Shown piece after piece: positions 23,009-37,988 of a stretch of DNA of 64,000 nucleotides. Every line of letters starts with the position of its first letter. Positions within the stretch are counted from its first letter, which is position 1. The position numbers and the translations under genes are program-made. The stretch is from Atherix ibis (taxonomy: Eukaryota > Arthropoda > Insecta > Diptera > Athericidae). The notes under the pieces were generated by a model. The model had not been told where the DNA came from. It made no database searches and worked only from the letters and a program-made list of their open reading frames with translations. Location: NCBI GenBank assembly GCA_958298945.1, contig CATQJD010000141.1:62001-126000 (forward strand), given 5' to 3'.

Positions 23009-24376
23009 ATGGAGTGCGGAAATAACATAGTAAATAGAAACCAATACAATGTCGACATGTTTGGTGAATGTCTTCTCGAGTTAAAGAAGGAGGGTACCGA
23101 CATAGCAAAATTCATAAGACAGGTAAGCGATAAATTTAGTTTACAGGACGACCTGCAGAAGATTTTCTCGGATAAAGAAATGAGACCTACAAGGAAAAGG
23201 GCTAAGGTTTCCAATGAGGTCATTCATGACAACAATAGGTTTCACCTACTGAGGGATACATCAGCCGAAAAGGAAATTACACCACCAGCAGTAACTACAA
23301 AAAAAAGTATACCTTCAACCGTGAAGGTAAAAGAAAATACACAGCAGTCAAAAATAATTAAACAATTACATCGACCTCCGCCAATAAGCTGCTATAAAAT
23401 GAATATATCGGAATTTGTCAATGAGATAAGGGGAAACAAAATCCTCAATGGAGAAGTGAAAATACGCAATCTCCAAAATGGCAAGTCAATCTTAAAATTG
23501 ACAAATATGCAGGATCACAAAGAAATTCTCAAGCGCATGAATGAGAAGAAAATTGAAGGATTCACCTACACTCCGAAGGAGGAAAAAAAATTTTCAGTGC
23601 TACTCAAAGGATTGCATCAGGATTCCAATGAGTCAGAAATTACCAACGAATTGAAATCGATATTTGGTCAAGGCCAATTAAATCAAGTAGCCAGGTTTAA
23701 AACCCGCTACTCAGAAAAGAATAACGTCCTTTCAAATATATTCCTTGTCCAATTCGAGCCAGGGTTCAATCCGAATAATTTAAAAGATGTTAACTACATC
23801 TTATACCAAAAAGTGACATGGGATCATATTCGCAGTAGTGGTCCTATTCAATGTAGGAACTGCCAAAAGTTCGGACACACTGCAAGAAATTGCCTTATGC
23901 AATATAAGTGCGTTAAGTGTGCAGAAAAGCATGGACCCACAGAATGTAGGAAAACTAAAGTCGACAGCGATACGGAACCATTTTGTGTTAACTGCGGAAA
24001 ATCTGGGCATCCTGCAAATTACAGAGGGTGCGAGTTCTACCAAAAAATTTTAAATAACCAAAGACGTCAACAATTGGAGAAAAAAAGACAAGTGGAAGAA
24101 AAGCGTTTCCTCGTTCAAGAGTCGGTCAATAGATACGTCACACCGAAAATATCATTTGCGGATATAACAAAGTCAAGGACGGAACCTCGAAGTACGTCAA
24201 CCACCACAGCCGGAACTTTTGGAGATTTTGCGAAGGAATGCAATAATTTATTTGGTTGCAGCCTACCAGATTTAATGATAAAGGTGAGAAACTTTATGCC
24301 AACTTTCAACGCCATTACAAACCAGCAAGATAAGCAAATCGCTTACCTACAGTTAGTGATGGACTTATGCACGTAG
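23009..24376 (+). CDS. E1 ORF1: Gag-like zinc-knuckle protein (copy 3)
   Basis: 455 residues; differs from copy 1 at K143N and I368L, neither in a zinc knuckle. TAG directly before the ORF2 ATG, same frame. Confidence 0.9.
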   Translation: MECGNNIVNRNQYNVDMFGECLLELKKEGTDIAKFIRQVSDKFSLQDDLQKIFSDKEMRPTRKRAKVSNEVIHDNNRFHLLRDTSAEKEITPPAVTTKKSIPSTVKVKENTQQSKIIKQLHRPPPISCYKMNISEFVNEIRGNKILNGEVKIRNLQNGKSILKLTNMQDHKEILKRMNEKKIEGFTYTPKEEKKFSVLLKGLHQDSNESEITNELKSIFGQGQLNQVARFKTRYSEKNNVLSNIFLVQFEPGFNPNNLKDVNYILYQKVTWDHIRSSGPIQCRNCQKFGHTARNCLMQYKCVKCAEKHGPTECRKTKVDSDTEPFCVNCGKSGHPANYRGCEFYQKILNNQRRQQLEKKRQVEEKRFLVQESVNRYVTPKISFADITKSRTEPRSTSTTTAGTFGDFAKECNNLFGCSLPDLMIKVRNFMPTFNAITNQQDKQIAYLQLVMDLCT

Positions 24377-27310
24377 ATGCACATGGGCAGCTTCAATAAT
24401 TTAGAAATAGTCTCCTTAAATGCATGCTCTCTTGTAAGTCATCATAAGCGAATCGAACTGCTCTCGTTTATTCAGGAGAATGCAAGCTGTATTTTTTTAT
24501 TAAATGAGACCAAATTAAAAATAAACCATAATCTCCAGTTTGCTGGCTATAGTGTGGTAAGAAACGATGCTGTAACTGGCACAGCAATAGTTTTACCAAA
24601 CAAATGCAGGTTCAAAAAAATCAATAACTATACTACAGAGAATATTTCTACTACCTCCATTCAAATTCAACTAGTAGTCAATAGAACAACCTGTAACATC
24701 CAACTTATCTCATGCTATATAAGGGCGGGCTCTCCTGCCCAAGAGCTTAGAGATTTCATGGATTTCCTGAATAAAACCAGTATGGAATCCGATGGTTTAA
24801 TAGTTGGAGGAGATTTGAATGCTAGAAGCAAATTGTGGAACGACACAAGCAGTAATACCAATGGCACAGTCATGTGCAATTGGCTTGCTACCAATGGCCC
24901 AAATGAATTGCGGGTAATCAGTCCCTCCGAACCTACAAGACCACAGAGCGGGTCAATAATAGACCATTTCATAATCTCGGACAATATATTTAATTTTATT
25001 GGAGCATGGAGGGTAAAAGTGTCTACCTCAACTTTCCACTCGGACCACTTTCCAATACATCTTAAGGTAAACGTGCATGGTAGTTTGAGTTTTTTGCTGC
25101 CTGATCTGCCGCGGGTTATAGACTACAATAGAATAAACTGGACCAAATTTAAACAACACTTTGATGAAGAACTAAATACCATTCAAATTTCTGATGCTAA
25201 GAATCACACTAACGACGAAATAGATAATTTAATATATTCTTTCACAAACTGCATTAAAAACTCGATTGAAAAGACGGCCAATGTAAAACCGAAAATTAAC
25301 TGTAAATATGACCACTTACCTCACACCTTAGTAAAGCTGTTAAAAATCAGAAAATTTTGGAGAAGACAACTTAAAAAGATTTTCATTCGAAATCTAAATA
25401 AAACAAATGCGGAATATACGTTACTACTCTCAAAAATTAACTGTATTTCAATAATAATCAGAGACCAGGTTAAATTACATATGGATACTAAATTGAACAA
25501 ATATTTACGTACTTTAAGGCCAAGGGCAAATGTCTTTCAAAGGATAGACAAAATTTCTGGCAGGAAAAGGATGAATAAAGTTACAGTTATGGATGAGGAT
25601 GGTAAACCTATCTCCATGAATCCGGAAGCTACTGCAGATGCATTCGCAAAGTTTTACCAAAAGCTCTGCGAGCAAAGACCACCAAACCCGCAAGGTGAAT
25701 TCGCTTCCACAGTAATTGGCAGAATTGGGGAGTATATGAAGACCGGCGTGCCGCAATGTAACTTTAGTGGCAAGAATAGAGCCACTTCTATAAAATTGAA
25801 TGGCCTATTTCTTAAACTTAAGGACATATACCATTACTTAACACACTTAAACAGCAAAAAGTCATCGGGTCCAGATGGAATTCCTAACTGCGTGATAAAA
25901 AACTTAACGTTTAACGGAAAATCAGCTTTGCTTATAATTCTTAATAACTGTTTGAACAATTTCTACTTCCCAAAAACTTGGAAAGAGGCCATTATAGTTA
26001 ATATTCCAAAAAAAAACATTAAAGCAAAAATTTCGGAACACAGGCCAATTTCTCTGCTCTCAAATATCGGAAAAATTCTTGACAGATTTATCCATGATAG
26101 ACTGTTATTACAACTAGAAGAGATGAACGCAATTCCATCCAATCAATTCGGATTTCGAAAGGACCACTCTACCCTGGATGCATTACTGAAATTGCACAGC
26201 GATATTACCGGAGGATTAAACATCAAAAGAAGCACGGTTATCTGCAGTCTAGACATCAAGAAAGCATTCGACACAGTATGGTGGGATGGACTGCTGTTTA
26301 AACTTATAAAACTGAAAATTGATCGAAGATTGATTTTTATGTACAGATCGTTTTTGGCTGACAGACTCTTCAGTACAAAATTTCACAATAAGATATCGGC
26401 CAAATTCCCACTACAGCGGGGTGTCCCACAGGGATCTATTTCAGGGCCTCTACTATATAGTATATTCATCTCCGACATTCCTCCACTGCCTGACTGTGGC
26501 ACTCTTTATTACGCGGACGACACCCTAGCATACGCTACTCACGACAATCCCAGGATTGCGTTAAAATTTATCAAGGAAGGATTGATAATTATTCTGGAAT
26601 TTTACAAGAAGTGGGGAATCGAAGTTAATTCAGAAAAAACGCAGCTAATATGCATTCGCAACTCTTCAAAACAGGGACTTTATAAAATAGTTGCAAAAAG
26701 TAAAATTTCTATTATGCTGAACGGTGTTAAGATAGATGCGGCAGCTAAATTGAAATATCTAGGTGTGACGTTCACTTCCTTGTTCAAGTTCAACTCCCAC
26801 GCGGAGTTGAATTTGAGAAAGGCACTTCGGGCTTATTACGGTATAGCATTTCTATTTAAAAATAGATATGGTCTTTCTATAGATACAAAGTTGTTATTAT
26901 ACAAACAGCTTATTAGACCTGTATTGACGTACGGCTTCCCTATTTGGTTCACGATTTCGAGGAGCCAGGCAAGAAGATTAGAAAGGTTTGAGAGACGAAT
27001 ACTCCGATATTGCGTAAACTTATTTTTCACTAACGATGGAAAGTACTTCTCCAACAAAATTCTTTACGAAAAATCGAAAATGTCTCCTCTCTGCGACTAC
27101 ATGATCAACATATCCAAAAAATATCTCGAAAGGGTCATCGCTCATCCTAATCATCTCATTAGGAATATCCCCAATAATCAACAATACAACAACACCTCAA
27201 CCTACCTATCACCTTTAATAATCATTAATGAAGCCTATGAAGATCTTTTCAGCACAACTAACAGCGTTAAATTTTATGATGCGGTCAGAAGGGGCATGCA
27301 CTTCGGATAA
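24377..27310 (+). CDS. E1 ORF2: APE endonuclease / reverse transcriptase (copy 3)
   Basis: 977 residues with all catalytic landmarks; differs from copy 1 at A371T and S383R in the linker between endonuclease and RT. No break. Confidence 0.93.
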   Translation: MHMGSFNNLEIVSLNACSLVSHHKRIELLSFIQENASCIFLLNETKLKINHNLQFAGYSVVRNDAVTGTAIVLPNKCRFKKINNYTTENISTTSIQIQLVVNRTTCNIQLISCYIRAGSPAQELRDFMDFLNKTSMESDGLIVGGDLNARSKLWNDTSSNTNGTVMCNWLATNGPNELRVISPSEPTRPQSGSIIDHFIISDNIFNFIGAWRVKVSTSTFHSDHFPIHLKVNVHGSLSFLLPDLPRVIDYNRINWTKFKQHFDEELNTIQISDAKNHTNDEIDNLIYSFTNCIKNSIEKTANVKPKINCKYDHLPHTLVKLLKIRKFWRRQLKKIFIRNLNKTNAEYTLLLSKINCISIIIRDQVKLHMDTKLNKYLRTLRPRANVFQRIDKISGRKRMNKVTVMDEDGKPISMNPEATADAFAKFYQKLCEQRPPNPQGEFASTVIGRIGEYMKTGVPQCNFSGKNRATSIKLNGLFLKLKDIYHYLTHLNSKKSSGPDGIPNCVIKNLTFNGKSALLIILNNCLNNFYFPKTWKEAIIVNIPKKNIKAKISEHRPISLLSNIGKILDRFIHDRLLLQLEEMNAIPSNQFGFRKDHSTLDALLKLHSDITGGLNIKRSTVICSLDIKKAFDTVWWDGLLFKLIKLKIDRRLIFMYRSFLADRLFSTKFHNKISAKFPLQRGVPQGSISGPLLYSIFISDIPPLPDCGTLYYADDTLAYATHDNPRIALKFIKEGLIIILEFYKKWGIEVNSEKTQLICIRNSSKQGLYKIVAKSKISIMLNGVKIDAAAKLKYLGVTFTSLFKFNSHAELNLRKALRAYYGIAFLFKNRYGLSIDTKLLLYKQLIRPVLTYGFPIWFTISRSQARRLERFERRILRYCVNLFFTNDGKYFSNKILYEKSKMSPLCDYMINISKKYLERVIAHPNHLIRNIPNNQQYNNTSTYLSPLIIINEAYEDLFSTTNSVKFYDAVRRGMHFG

Positions 27311-27674
27311 TGGTCCACCTACTTTTAATTTTAGATTTAAGTTAAGTTTAAGTTTATTGTTACTACATTTTGTTACCTAATTCATAAGTTAGTATTAGCT
27401 CAAACAACCCATATACCTGACAAGCCATACATAAGTAGAAAGGTATCGCAATTATGTATTATATATTGAGAAAATAAATATTAACATTAAAAAAAGAGAA
27501 AAGAGTTCAGCCTGAGCGCTTAAGAAAGTACGATAATTATCGAATTAGGCATAAGATTTAGCCTTAAGATTAGCAGTAAGATAATACTATACAGTTTTAG
27601 TATATAAGTTAAGATAAGAGACAAATGTACCAAAATTAAACTGAATAAATACTGTTAATACTGTGTTAATACTG

Positions 27675-28060
<386 letters not shown>

Positions 28061-28677
28061 GTTAACTAAAATAATTAACAAAATCTCAATTGACAAATCG
28101 GTCCTTTTCAGGACCATCAAAATAATAAGCATTGAGTTAAAATAAGTATTTCAGTATTTATAAATTACAAAAATATGTGTACTCATTGTTGAATGAAAAC
28201 AATAAAGATATATAAAATAAAATATACAAATAGTTTAGAAATAAAATGTTGAAGTCAAATTTAATAAATATAGACATGAATTACGAATATATCACATGAT
28301 TTTAAGGAATTATGTTTTTCAAAAAAAATATTCAGGTTTTTTATAAAGAATATTAATGTATAATTTATGAGAATACAATTTCTTAAAATTTACGCAAAAT
28401 CCCTCTTCTATATTCGATATATTTAGAAGCACTTCCCTTGTGCATAATCAAATGGAGTCCAATTATACTTTTAACTAAACAATAAGCAACTTATTTTAGG
28501 AACAAAATAATTTATGGCAATTTAAAAAACAAATTTAGTCTTTTTTATTTGAAACACATTTACATGTAACATATTACTCTATTGTCCTCTTATTAAAAAT
28601 ATTTGTCGTCCTGAAAAGGACGGTTTTGTTATATTGTTCAGATGTCAATTGAATTTGCATTGTCAGTCAAATGGAAT

Positions 28678-29052
28678 TTAGGCTTTCTTTTCAGTCTTCT
28701 TCGGCAATAGAACTGCTTGAATATTAGGCAATACACCGCCTTGAGCAATAGTAACACCCGATAATAATTTATTCAATTCTTCGTCATTACGGATGGCCAA
28801 TTGTAAGTGGCGTGGGATAATTCTTGTCTTTTTATTATCACGTGCAGCATTACCAGCCAATTCAAGAACTTCAGCTGCCAAATATTCCATGACAGCTGCT
28901 AAATAAACTGGAGCTCCTGCGCCAACACGCTCAGCATAATTGCCTTTTCTTAACAAACGATGAATACGACCAACAGGAAATTGTAATCCAGCACGATTTG
29001 ATCGAGACTTTGCCTTTCCCTTAATTTTACCACCTTTTCCACGACCAGACAT
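28678..29052 (-). CDS. H2A: Histone H2A (copy 5, V10I)
   Basis: I10 form. Stem-loop at 28607-28622. First gene of the only unit in the window with all four core genes and both promoters undisturbed. Confidence 0.97.
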   Translation of the reverse strand: MSGRGKGGKIKGKAKSRSNRAGLQFPVGRIHRLLRKGNYAERVGAGAPVYLAAVMEYLAAEVLELAGNAARDNKKTRIIPRHLQLAIRNDEELNKLLSGVTIAQGGVLPNIQAVLLPKKTEKKA

Positions 29053-29399
29053 TTTCAAATAATATGTATTTTATAACTTTGCAAACAAATTTTCTATATA
29101 CTGCCTCGTTAACGCTTCCAATTCACTATCAACGAACAAACAAACTTATCTTCACGAATTCCAATCAAGGAATAATGCTGAAAACGTTATTTACGCTCTT
29201 ATTTATACATTCAAAAAAGTGACGCTATACTATTTTAGGGAGGGATGATAAAATGTATATAGCAAGCATGTGTAAAGTGAATATAAACGGAGTCATTTTT
29301 CGTTTTTAGGCACATTTCAATTTTGACTCTTCGAGTGTTCAATTCGAGCTGATTCAATTGTTGTAAATTTGTGAGTGAACTTAAAGTTATTTTGACATC

Positions 29400-29771
29400 A
29401 TGCCGCCAAAAACTAGTGGAAAAGCAGCAAAAAAGGCTGGTAAAGCACAAAAGAATATTTCTAAAACTGACAAGAAGAGAAAACGCAAGAGGAAGGAAAG
29501 TTACGCTATTTACATTTACAAAGTATTGAAACAAGTTCATCCTGATACTGGTATTTCATCGAAGGCAATGAGTATTATGAACAGTTTTGTTAATGATATA
29601 TTTGAACGAATTGCCGCCGAAGCATCCCGATTGGCACATTATAATAAAAGATCAACAATTACTAGTCGGGAGATTCAAACTGCTGTACGTCTACTATTGC
29701 CAGGTGAACTTGCTAAGCACGCTGTCAGTGAAGGAACCAAAGCCGTTACTAAATATACCAGCTCGAAATAA
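29400..29771 (+). CDS. H2B: Histone H2B (copy 5, variant stem-loop)
   Basis: Protein as copy 1. Stem-loop at 29822-29837 has the C-A mismatch, even in this otherwise undisturbed unit. Confidence 0.97.
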   Translation: MPPKTSGKAAKKAGKAQKNISKTDKKRKRKRKESYAIYIYKVLKQVHPDTGISSKAMSIMNSFVNDIFERIAAEASRLAHYNKRSTITSREIQTAVRLLLPGELAKHAVSEGTKAVTKYTSSK

Positions 29772-29821
29772 GCGATTAATAACTAATTATAACCATTTAA
29801 AATACGAGTACATACGAAAAT

Positions 29822-29837
29822 GGCCCTTTTCAAGGCC
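29822..29837 (+). terminator. H2B stem-loop with C-A mismatch
   Basis: Same GGCCCT-TTTC-AAGGCC variant as at 21317. Confidence 0.85.
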
Positions 29838-30414
29838 GACCAAATAACTAAACATGGAGCAAAAATTAAATTATGTTAATACCTTTATTCGATATTTTAG
29901 AAAATAATTGTTCATGCTATGAAATGAGAATTGAATTATTAAATTCAAACTAATTAGTTAATTGGATTGGATTAGCAATTTATATTTACAAATCTTGCTT
30001 CTTGAAAATAGAGCAAACTTCATTAAGAATGTTTTAAAAAAAATTCCATTTCAGCAAGAACGCAATAAAAATTATTGTCAAATGGGTAAGTGTCGTAGCG
30101 TGGCGCTTAGAATATACAACGCAGTACAAATTTTTCTTGAAATGTTAGCAAACAAACTTTTTAAAATATACGAAAACGAATCGCAAAATATTATTTCTTC
30201 CTTAGACAAACTATTGATTTTTCAGAATAAAGAAGCACCATGATATTTAATTTAAATTAATCTGAGAATACATTCTTTTAAAATAGCTTCTATCTATTCT
30301 CTACCATTCTGACATTTTTGACATTTTATTACTTCTGTATACTCAATGTTAATAAATTTGGTGGCTCTGAAAAGAGCCGATTTTCATTTTTTATTTGTAC
30401 GATCAAACAACTAC

Positions 30415-31425
<1,011 letters not shown>

Positions 31426-32042
31426 GTTAACTAAAATAATTAACAAAATCTCAATTGACAAATCGGTCCTTTTCAGGACCATCAAAATAATAAGCATTGA
31501 GTTAAAATAAGTATTTCAGTATTTATAAATTACAAAAATATGTGTACTCATTGTTGAATGAAAACAATAAAGATATATAAAATAAAATATACAAATAGTT
31601 TAGAAATAAAATGTTGAAGTCAAATTTAATAAATATAGACATGAATTACGAATATATCACATGATTTTAAGGAATTATGTTTTTCAAAAAAAATATTCAG
31701 GTTTTTTATAAAGAATATTAATGTATAATTTATGAGAATACAATTTCTTAAAATTTACGCAAAATCCCTCTTCTATATTCGATATATTTAGAAGCACTTC
31801 CCTTGTGCATAATCAAATGGAGTCCAATTATACTTTTAACTAAACAATAAGCAACTTATTTTAGGAACAAAATAATTTATGGCAATTTAAAAAACAAATT
31901 TAGTCTTTTTTATTTGAAACACATTTACATGTAACATATTACTCTATTGTCCTCTTATTAAAAATATTTGTCGTCCTGAAAAGGACGGTTTTGTTATATT
32001 GTTCAGATGTCAATTGAATTTGCATTGTCAGTCAAATGGAAT

Positions 32043-32417
32043 TTAGGCTTTCTTTTCAGTCTTCTTCGGCAATAGAACTGCTTGAATATTAGGCAATACA
32101 CCGCCTTGAGCAATAGTAACACCCGATAATAATTTATTCAATTCTTCGTCATTACGGATGGCCAATTGTAAGTGGCGTGGGATAATTCTTGTCTTTTTAT
32201 TATCACGTGCAGCATTACCAGCCAATTCAAGAACTTCAGCTGCCAAATATTCCATGACAGCTGCTAAATAAACTGGAGCTCCTGCGCCAACACGCTCAGC
32301 ATAATTGCCTTTTCTTAACAAACGATGAATACGACCAACAGGAAATTGTAATCCAGCACGATTTGATCGAGACTTTGCCTTTCCCTTAACTTTACCACCT
32401 TTTCCACGACCAGACAT
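32043..32417 (-). CDS. H2A: Histone H2A (copy 6)
   Basis: V10 form although it follows an H4 gene, so position 10 does not strictly track H4 linkage. Stem-loop at 31972-31987. Confidence 0.97.
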
Positions 32418-32764
32418 TTTCAAATAATATGTATTTTATAACTTTGCAAACAAATTTTCTATATACTGCCTCGTTAACGCTTCCAATTCACTATCAACGA
32501 ACAAACAAACTTATCTTCACGAATTCCAATCAAGGAATAATGCTGAAAACGTTATTTACGCTCTTATTTATACATTCAAAAAAGTGACGCTATACTATTT
32601 TAGGGAGGGATGATAAAATGTATATAGCAAGCATGTGTAAAGTGAATATAAACGGAGTCATTTTTCGTTTTTAGGCACATTTCAATTTTGACTCTTCGAG
32701 TGTTCAATTCGAGCTGATTCAATTGTTGTAAATTTGTGAGTGAACTTAAAGTTATTTTGACATC

Positions 32765-33136
32765 ATGCCGCCAAAAACTAGTGGAAAAGCAGCAAAAAAG
32801 GCTGGTAAAGCACAAAAGAATATTTCTAAAACTGACAAGAAGAGAAAACGCAAGAGGAAGGAAAGTTACGCTATTTACATTTACAAAGTATTGAAACAAG
32901 TTCATCCTGATACTGGTATTTCATCGAAGGCAATGAGTATTATGAACAGTTTTGTTAATGATATATTTGAACGAATTGCCGCCGAAGCATCCCGATTGGC
33001 ACATTATAATATAAGATCAACAATTACTAGTCGGGAGATTCAAACTGCTGTACGTCTACTATTGCCAGGTGAACTTGCTAAGCACGCTGTCAGTGAAGGA
33101 ACCAAAGCCGTTACTAAATATACCAGCTCGAAATAA
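32765..33136 (+). CDS. H2B: Histone H2B (copy 6, K83I)
   Basis: Full length, but AAA is ATA at codon 83 (counting Met), turning YNKRST into YNIRST. This lysine lies at the start of the DNA-contacting loop [12 protein letters not shown] and is very highly conserved in H2B. The rest is unchanged and the stem-loop (33187-33202) is consensus. A tolerated variant in a multicopy array, or a sequencing error, are both possible. Confidence 0.95.
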   Translation: MPPKTSGKAAKKAGKAQKNISKTDKKRKRKRKESYAIYIYKVLKQVHPDTGISSKAMSIMNSFVNDIFERIAAEASRLAHYNIRSTITSREIQTAVRLLLPGELAKHAVSEGTKAVTKYTSSK

Positions 33137-33779
33137 GCGATTAATAACTAATTATAACCATTTAAAATACGAGTACATACGAAAATGGCCCTTTTCAGGG
33201 CCGACCAAATAACTAAACATGGAGCAAAAATTAAATTATGTTAATACCTTTATTCGATATTTTAGAAAATAATTGTTCATGCTATGAAATGAGAATTGAA
33301 TTATTAAATTCAAACTAATTAGTTAATTGGATTGGATTAGCAATTTATATTTACAAATCTTGCTTCTTGAAAATAGAGCAAACTTCATTAAGAATGTTTT
33401 AAAAAAAATTCCATTTCAGCAAGAACGCAATAAAAATTATTGTCAAATGGGTAAGTGTCGTAGCGTGGCGCTTAGAATATACAACGCAGTACAAATTTTT
33501 CTTGAAATGTTAGCAAACAAACTTTTTAAAATATACGAAAACGAATCGCAAAATATTATTTCTTCCTTAGACAAACTATTGATTTTTCAGAATAAAGAAG
33601 CACCATGATATTTAATTTAAATTAATCTGAGAATACATTCTTTTAAAATAGCTTCTATCTATTCTCTACCATTCTGACATTTTTGACATTTTATTACTTC
33701 TGTATACTTAATGTTAATAAATTTGGTGGCTCTGAAAAGAGCCGATTTTCATTTTTTATTTGTACGATCAAACAACTAC

Positions 33780-34211
<432 letters not shown>

Positions 34212-34264
34212 TCAAATTATATGTTATATTACTTCCACAACACAACAGAGAATAACACACAAGG

Positions 34265-34656
34265 TAATTACAATTCAATTGTAATTCAATTTATTTCAGT
34301 TTAATATTGGCACAAAATTATTTACATTATTTATATTTAATAACTAAAACTGAAAGTATATTATAACACTTTTTTTTTTTTGTGTAACTTAAGACTATTA
34401 CTTAGGTCTAGTTCCTACGATGTATCGTCTTGAAATATAGTACAATAATGCACGTTATCTTTCGCGTTAATTATTATCTTTATTTTATTCCCTGATATTA
34501 TGGTATATGTATGCAGCTTTTCGTACCTTATAGCTGCATAAGACTTGGTATTGAATTAAAACTTAAACTTAAAGACTATATAACACTTATTACTACTTAT
34601 ACTAAACTTACACAATACACTTATGGCACAGCTGTTCTAGCCTAGGTGTATGTGGG
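34265..34656 (-). mobile_element. Non-LTR relic 3
   Basis: Same 392 bp relic and boundaries as relic 1. Confidence 0.7.
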
Positions 34657-35015
34657 ATGTTTTTCAAAAAAAAAATTCAGGTTTTTTATAAAGAATATTA
34701 ATGTATGAGAATACAATTTCTTAAAATTTACGCAAAATCCCTCTTCTATATTCGATATATTTAGAAGCACTTCCCTTGTGAATCATCAAATGGAGTCCAA
34801 TTATACTTTTAACTAAACAATAAGCAACTTATTTTAGGAACAAAATAATTTATGGCAATTTAAAAAACAAATTTAGTCTTTTTTATTTGAAACACATTTA
34901 CATGTAACATATTACTCTATTGTCCTCTTATTAAAAATATTTGTCGTCCTGAAAAGGACGGTTTTGTTATATTGTTCAGATGTCAACTGAATTTGCATTG
35001 TCAGTCAAATGGAAT

Positions 35016-35390
35016 TTAGGCTTTCTTTTCAGTCTTCTTCGGCAATAGAACTGCTTGAATATTAGGCAATACACCGCCTTGAGCAATAGTAACACCCGAT
35101 AATAATTTATTCAATTCTTCGTCATTACGGATGGCCAATTGTAAGTGGCGTGGGATAATTCTTGTCTTTTTATTATCACGTGCAGCATTACCAGCCAATT
35201 CAAGAACTTCAGCTGCCAAATATTCCATGACAGCTGCTAAATAAACTGGAGCTCCTGCGCCAACACGCTCAGCATAATTGCCTTTTCTTAACAAACGATG
35301 AATACGACCAACAGGAAATTGTAATCCAGCACGATTTGATCGAGACTTTGCCTTTCCCTTAACTTTACCACCTTTTCCACGACCAGACAT
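35016..35390 (-). CDS. H2A: Histone H2A (copy 7)
   Basis: V10 form; stem-loop at 34945-34960. Its 3' flank reads GTCAACTGAATT, shared only with the copies at 795 and 46832 (others GTCAATTGAATT), marking a sub-lineage. Confidence 0.97.
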
Positions 35391-35737
35391 TTTCAAATAA
35401 TATGTATTTTATAACTTTGCAAACAAATTTTCTATATACTGCCTCGTTAACGCTTCCAATTCACTATCAACGAACAAACAAACTTATCTTCACGAATTCC
35501 AATCAAGGAATAATGCTGAAAACGTTATTTACGCTCTTATTTATACATTCAAAAAAGTGACGCTATACTATTTTAGGGAGGGATGATAAAATGTATATAG
35601 CAAGCATGTGTAAAGTGAATATAAACGGAGTCATTTTTCGTTTTTAGGCACATTTCAATTTTGACTCTTCGAGTGTTCAATTCGAGCTGATTCAATTGTT
35701 GTAAATTTGTGAGTGAACTTAAAGTTATTTTGACATC

Positions 35738-36109
35738 ATGCCGCCAAAAACTAGTGGAAAAGCAGCAAAAAAGGCTGGTAAAGCACAAAAGAATATTTCT
35801 AAAACTGACAAGAAGAGAAAACGCAAGAGGAAGGAAAGTTACGCTATTTACATTTACAAAGTATTGAAACAAGTTCATCCTGATACTGGTATTTCATCGA
35901 AGGCAATGAGTATTATGAACAGTTTTGTTAATGATATATTTGAACGAATTGCCGCCGAAGCATCCCGATTGGCACATTATAATAAAAGATCAACAATTAC
36001 TAGTCGGGAGATTCAAACTGCTGTACGTCTACTATTGCCAGGTGAACTTGCTAAGCACGCTGTCAGTGAAGGAACCAAAGCCGTTACTAAATATACCAGC
36101 TCGAAATAA
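35738..36109 (+). CDS. H2B: Histone H2B (copy 7)
   Basis: Protein as copy 1; consensus stem-loop at 36160-36175. Confidence 0.97.
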   Translation: MPPKTSGKAAKKAGKAQKNISKTDKKRKRKRKESYAIYIYKVLKQVHPDTGISSKAMSIMNSFVNDIFERIAAEASRLAHYNKRSTITSREIQTAVRLLLPGELAKHAVSEGTKAVTKYTSSK

Positions 36110-36752
36110 GCGATTAATAACTAATTATAACCATTTAAAATACGAGTACATACGAAAATGGCCCTTTTCAGGGCCGACCAAATAACTAAACATGGAGCAA
36201 AAATTAAATTATGTTAATACCTTTATTCGATATTTTAGAAAATAATTGTTCATGCTATGAAATGAGAATTGAATTATTAAATTCAAACTAATTAGTTAAT
36301 TGGATTGGATTAGCAATTTATATTTACAAATCTTGCTTCTTGAAAATAGAGCAAACTTCATTAAGAATGTTTTAAAAAAAATTCCATTTCAGCAAGAACG
36401 CAATAAAAATTATTGTCAAATGGGTAAGTGTCGTAGCGTGGCGCTTAGAATATACAACGCAGTACAAATTTTTCTTGAAATGTTAGCAAACAAACTTTTT
36501 AAAATATACGAAAACGAATCGCAAAATATTATTTCTTCCTTAGACAAACTATTGATTTTTCAGAATAAAGAAGCACCATGATATTTAATTTAAATTAATC
36601 TGAGAATATATTCTTTTAAAATAGCTTCTATCTATTCTCTACCATTCTGACATTTTTGACATTTTATTACTTCTGTATACTTAATGTTAATAAATTTGGT
36701 GGCTCTGAAAAGAGCCGATTTTCATTTTTTATTTGTACGATCAAACAACTAC

Positions 36753-37184
<432 letters not shown>

Positions 37185-37237
37185 TCAAATTATATGTTAT
37201 ATTACTTCCACAACACAACAGAGAATAACACACAAGG

Positions 37238-37629
37238 TAATTACAATTCAATTGTAATTCAATTTATTTCAGTTTAATATTGGCACAAAATTATTTACAT
37301 TATTTATATTTAATAACTAAAACTGAAAGTATATTATAACACTTTTTTTTTTTTGTGTAACTTAAGACTATTACTTAGGTCTAGTTCCTACGATGTATCG
37401 TCTTGAAATATAGTACAATAATGCACGTTATCTTTCGCGTTAATTATTATCTTTATTTTATTCCCTGATATTATGGTATATGTATGCAGCTTTTCGTACC
37501 TTATAGCTGCATAAGACTTGGTATTGAATTAAAACTTAAACTTAAAGACTATATAACACTTATTACTACTTATACTAAACTTACACAATACACTTATGGC
37601 ACAGCTGTTCTAGCCTAGGTGTATGTGGG
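37238..37629 (-). mobile_element. Non-LTR relic 4
   Basis: Same relic; second of two consecutive relic units in the 11816 bp higher-order repeat. Confidence 0.7.
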
Positions 37630-37988
37630 ATGTTTTTCAAAAAAAAAATTCAGGTTTTTTATAAAGAATATTAATGTATGAGAATACAATTTCTTAAAAT
37701 TTACGCAAAATCCCTCTTCTATATTCGATATATTTAGAAGCACTTCCCTTGTGAATCATCAAATGGAGTCCAATTATACTTTTAACTAAACAATAAGCAA
37801 CTTATTTTAGGAACAAAATAATTTATGGCAATTTAAAAAACAAATTTAGTCTTTTTTATTTGAAACACATTTACATGTAACATATTACTCTATTGTCCTC
37901 TTATTAAAAATATTTGTCGTCCTGAAAAGGACGGTTTTGTTATATTGTTCAGATGTCAATTGAATTTGCATTGTCAGTCAAATGGAAT

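Larger units (their letters stand above)
22549..27674 (+). mobile_element. E1: full-length Jockey-like non-LTR retrotransposon, copy 3
   Basis: 5126 bp, flanked by the 14 bp duplication TTTTCGGCATCATA at 22535-22548 and 27675-27688. The 5' head is the same as copy 1. The 3' end carries a 2 bp insertion in the terminal repeat (ACTGTGTTAAT). The 5' UTR spans 22549-23008 with 27 bp repeats at 22767-22847 and 56 T at 22930-22985; the 3' UTR spans 27311-27674. Confidence 0.95.
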
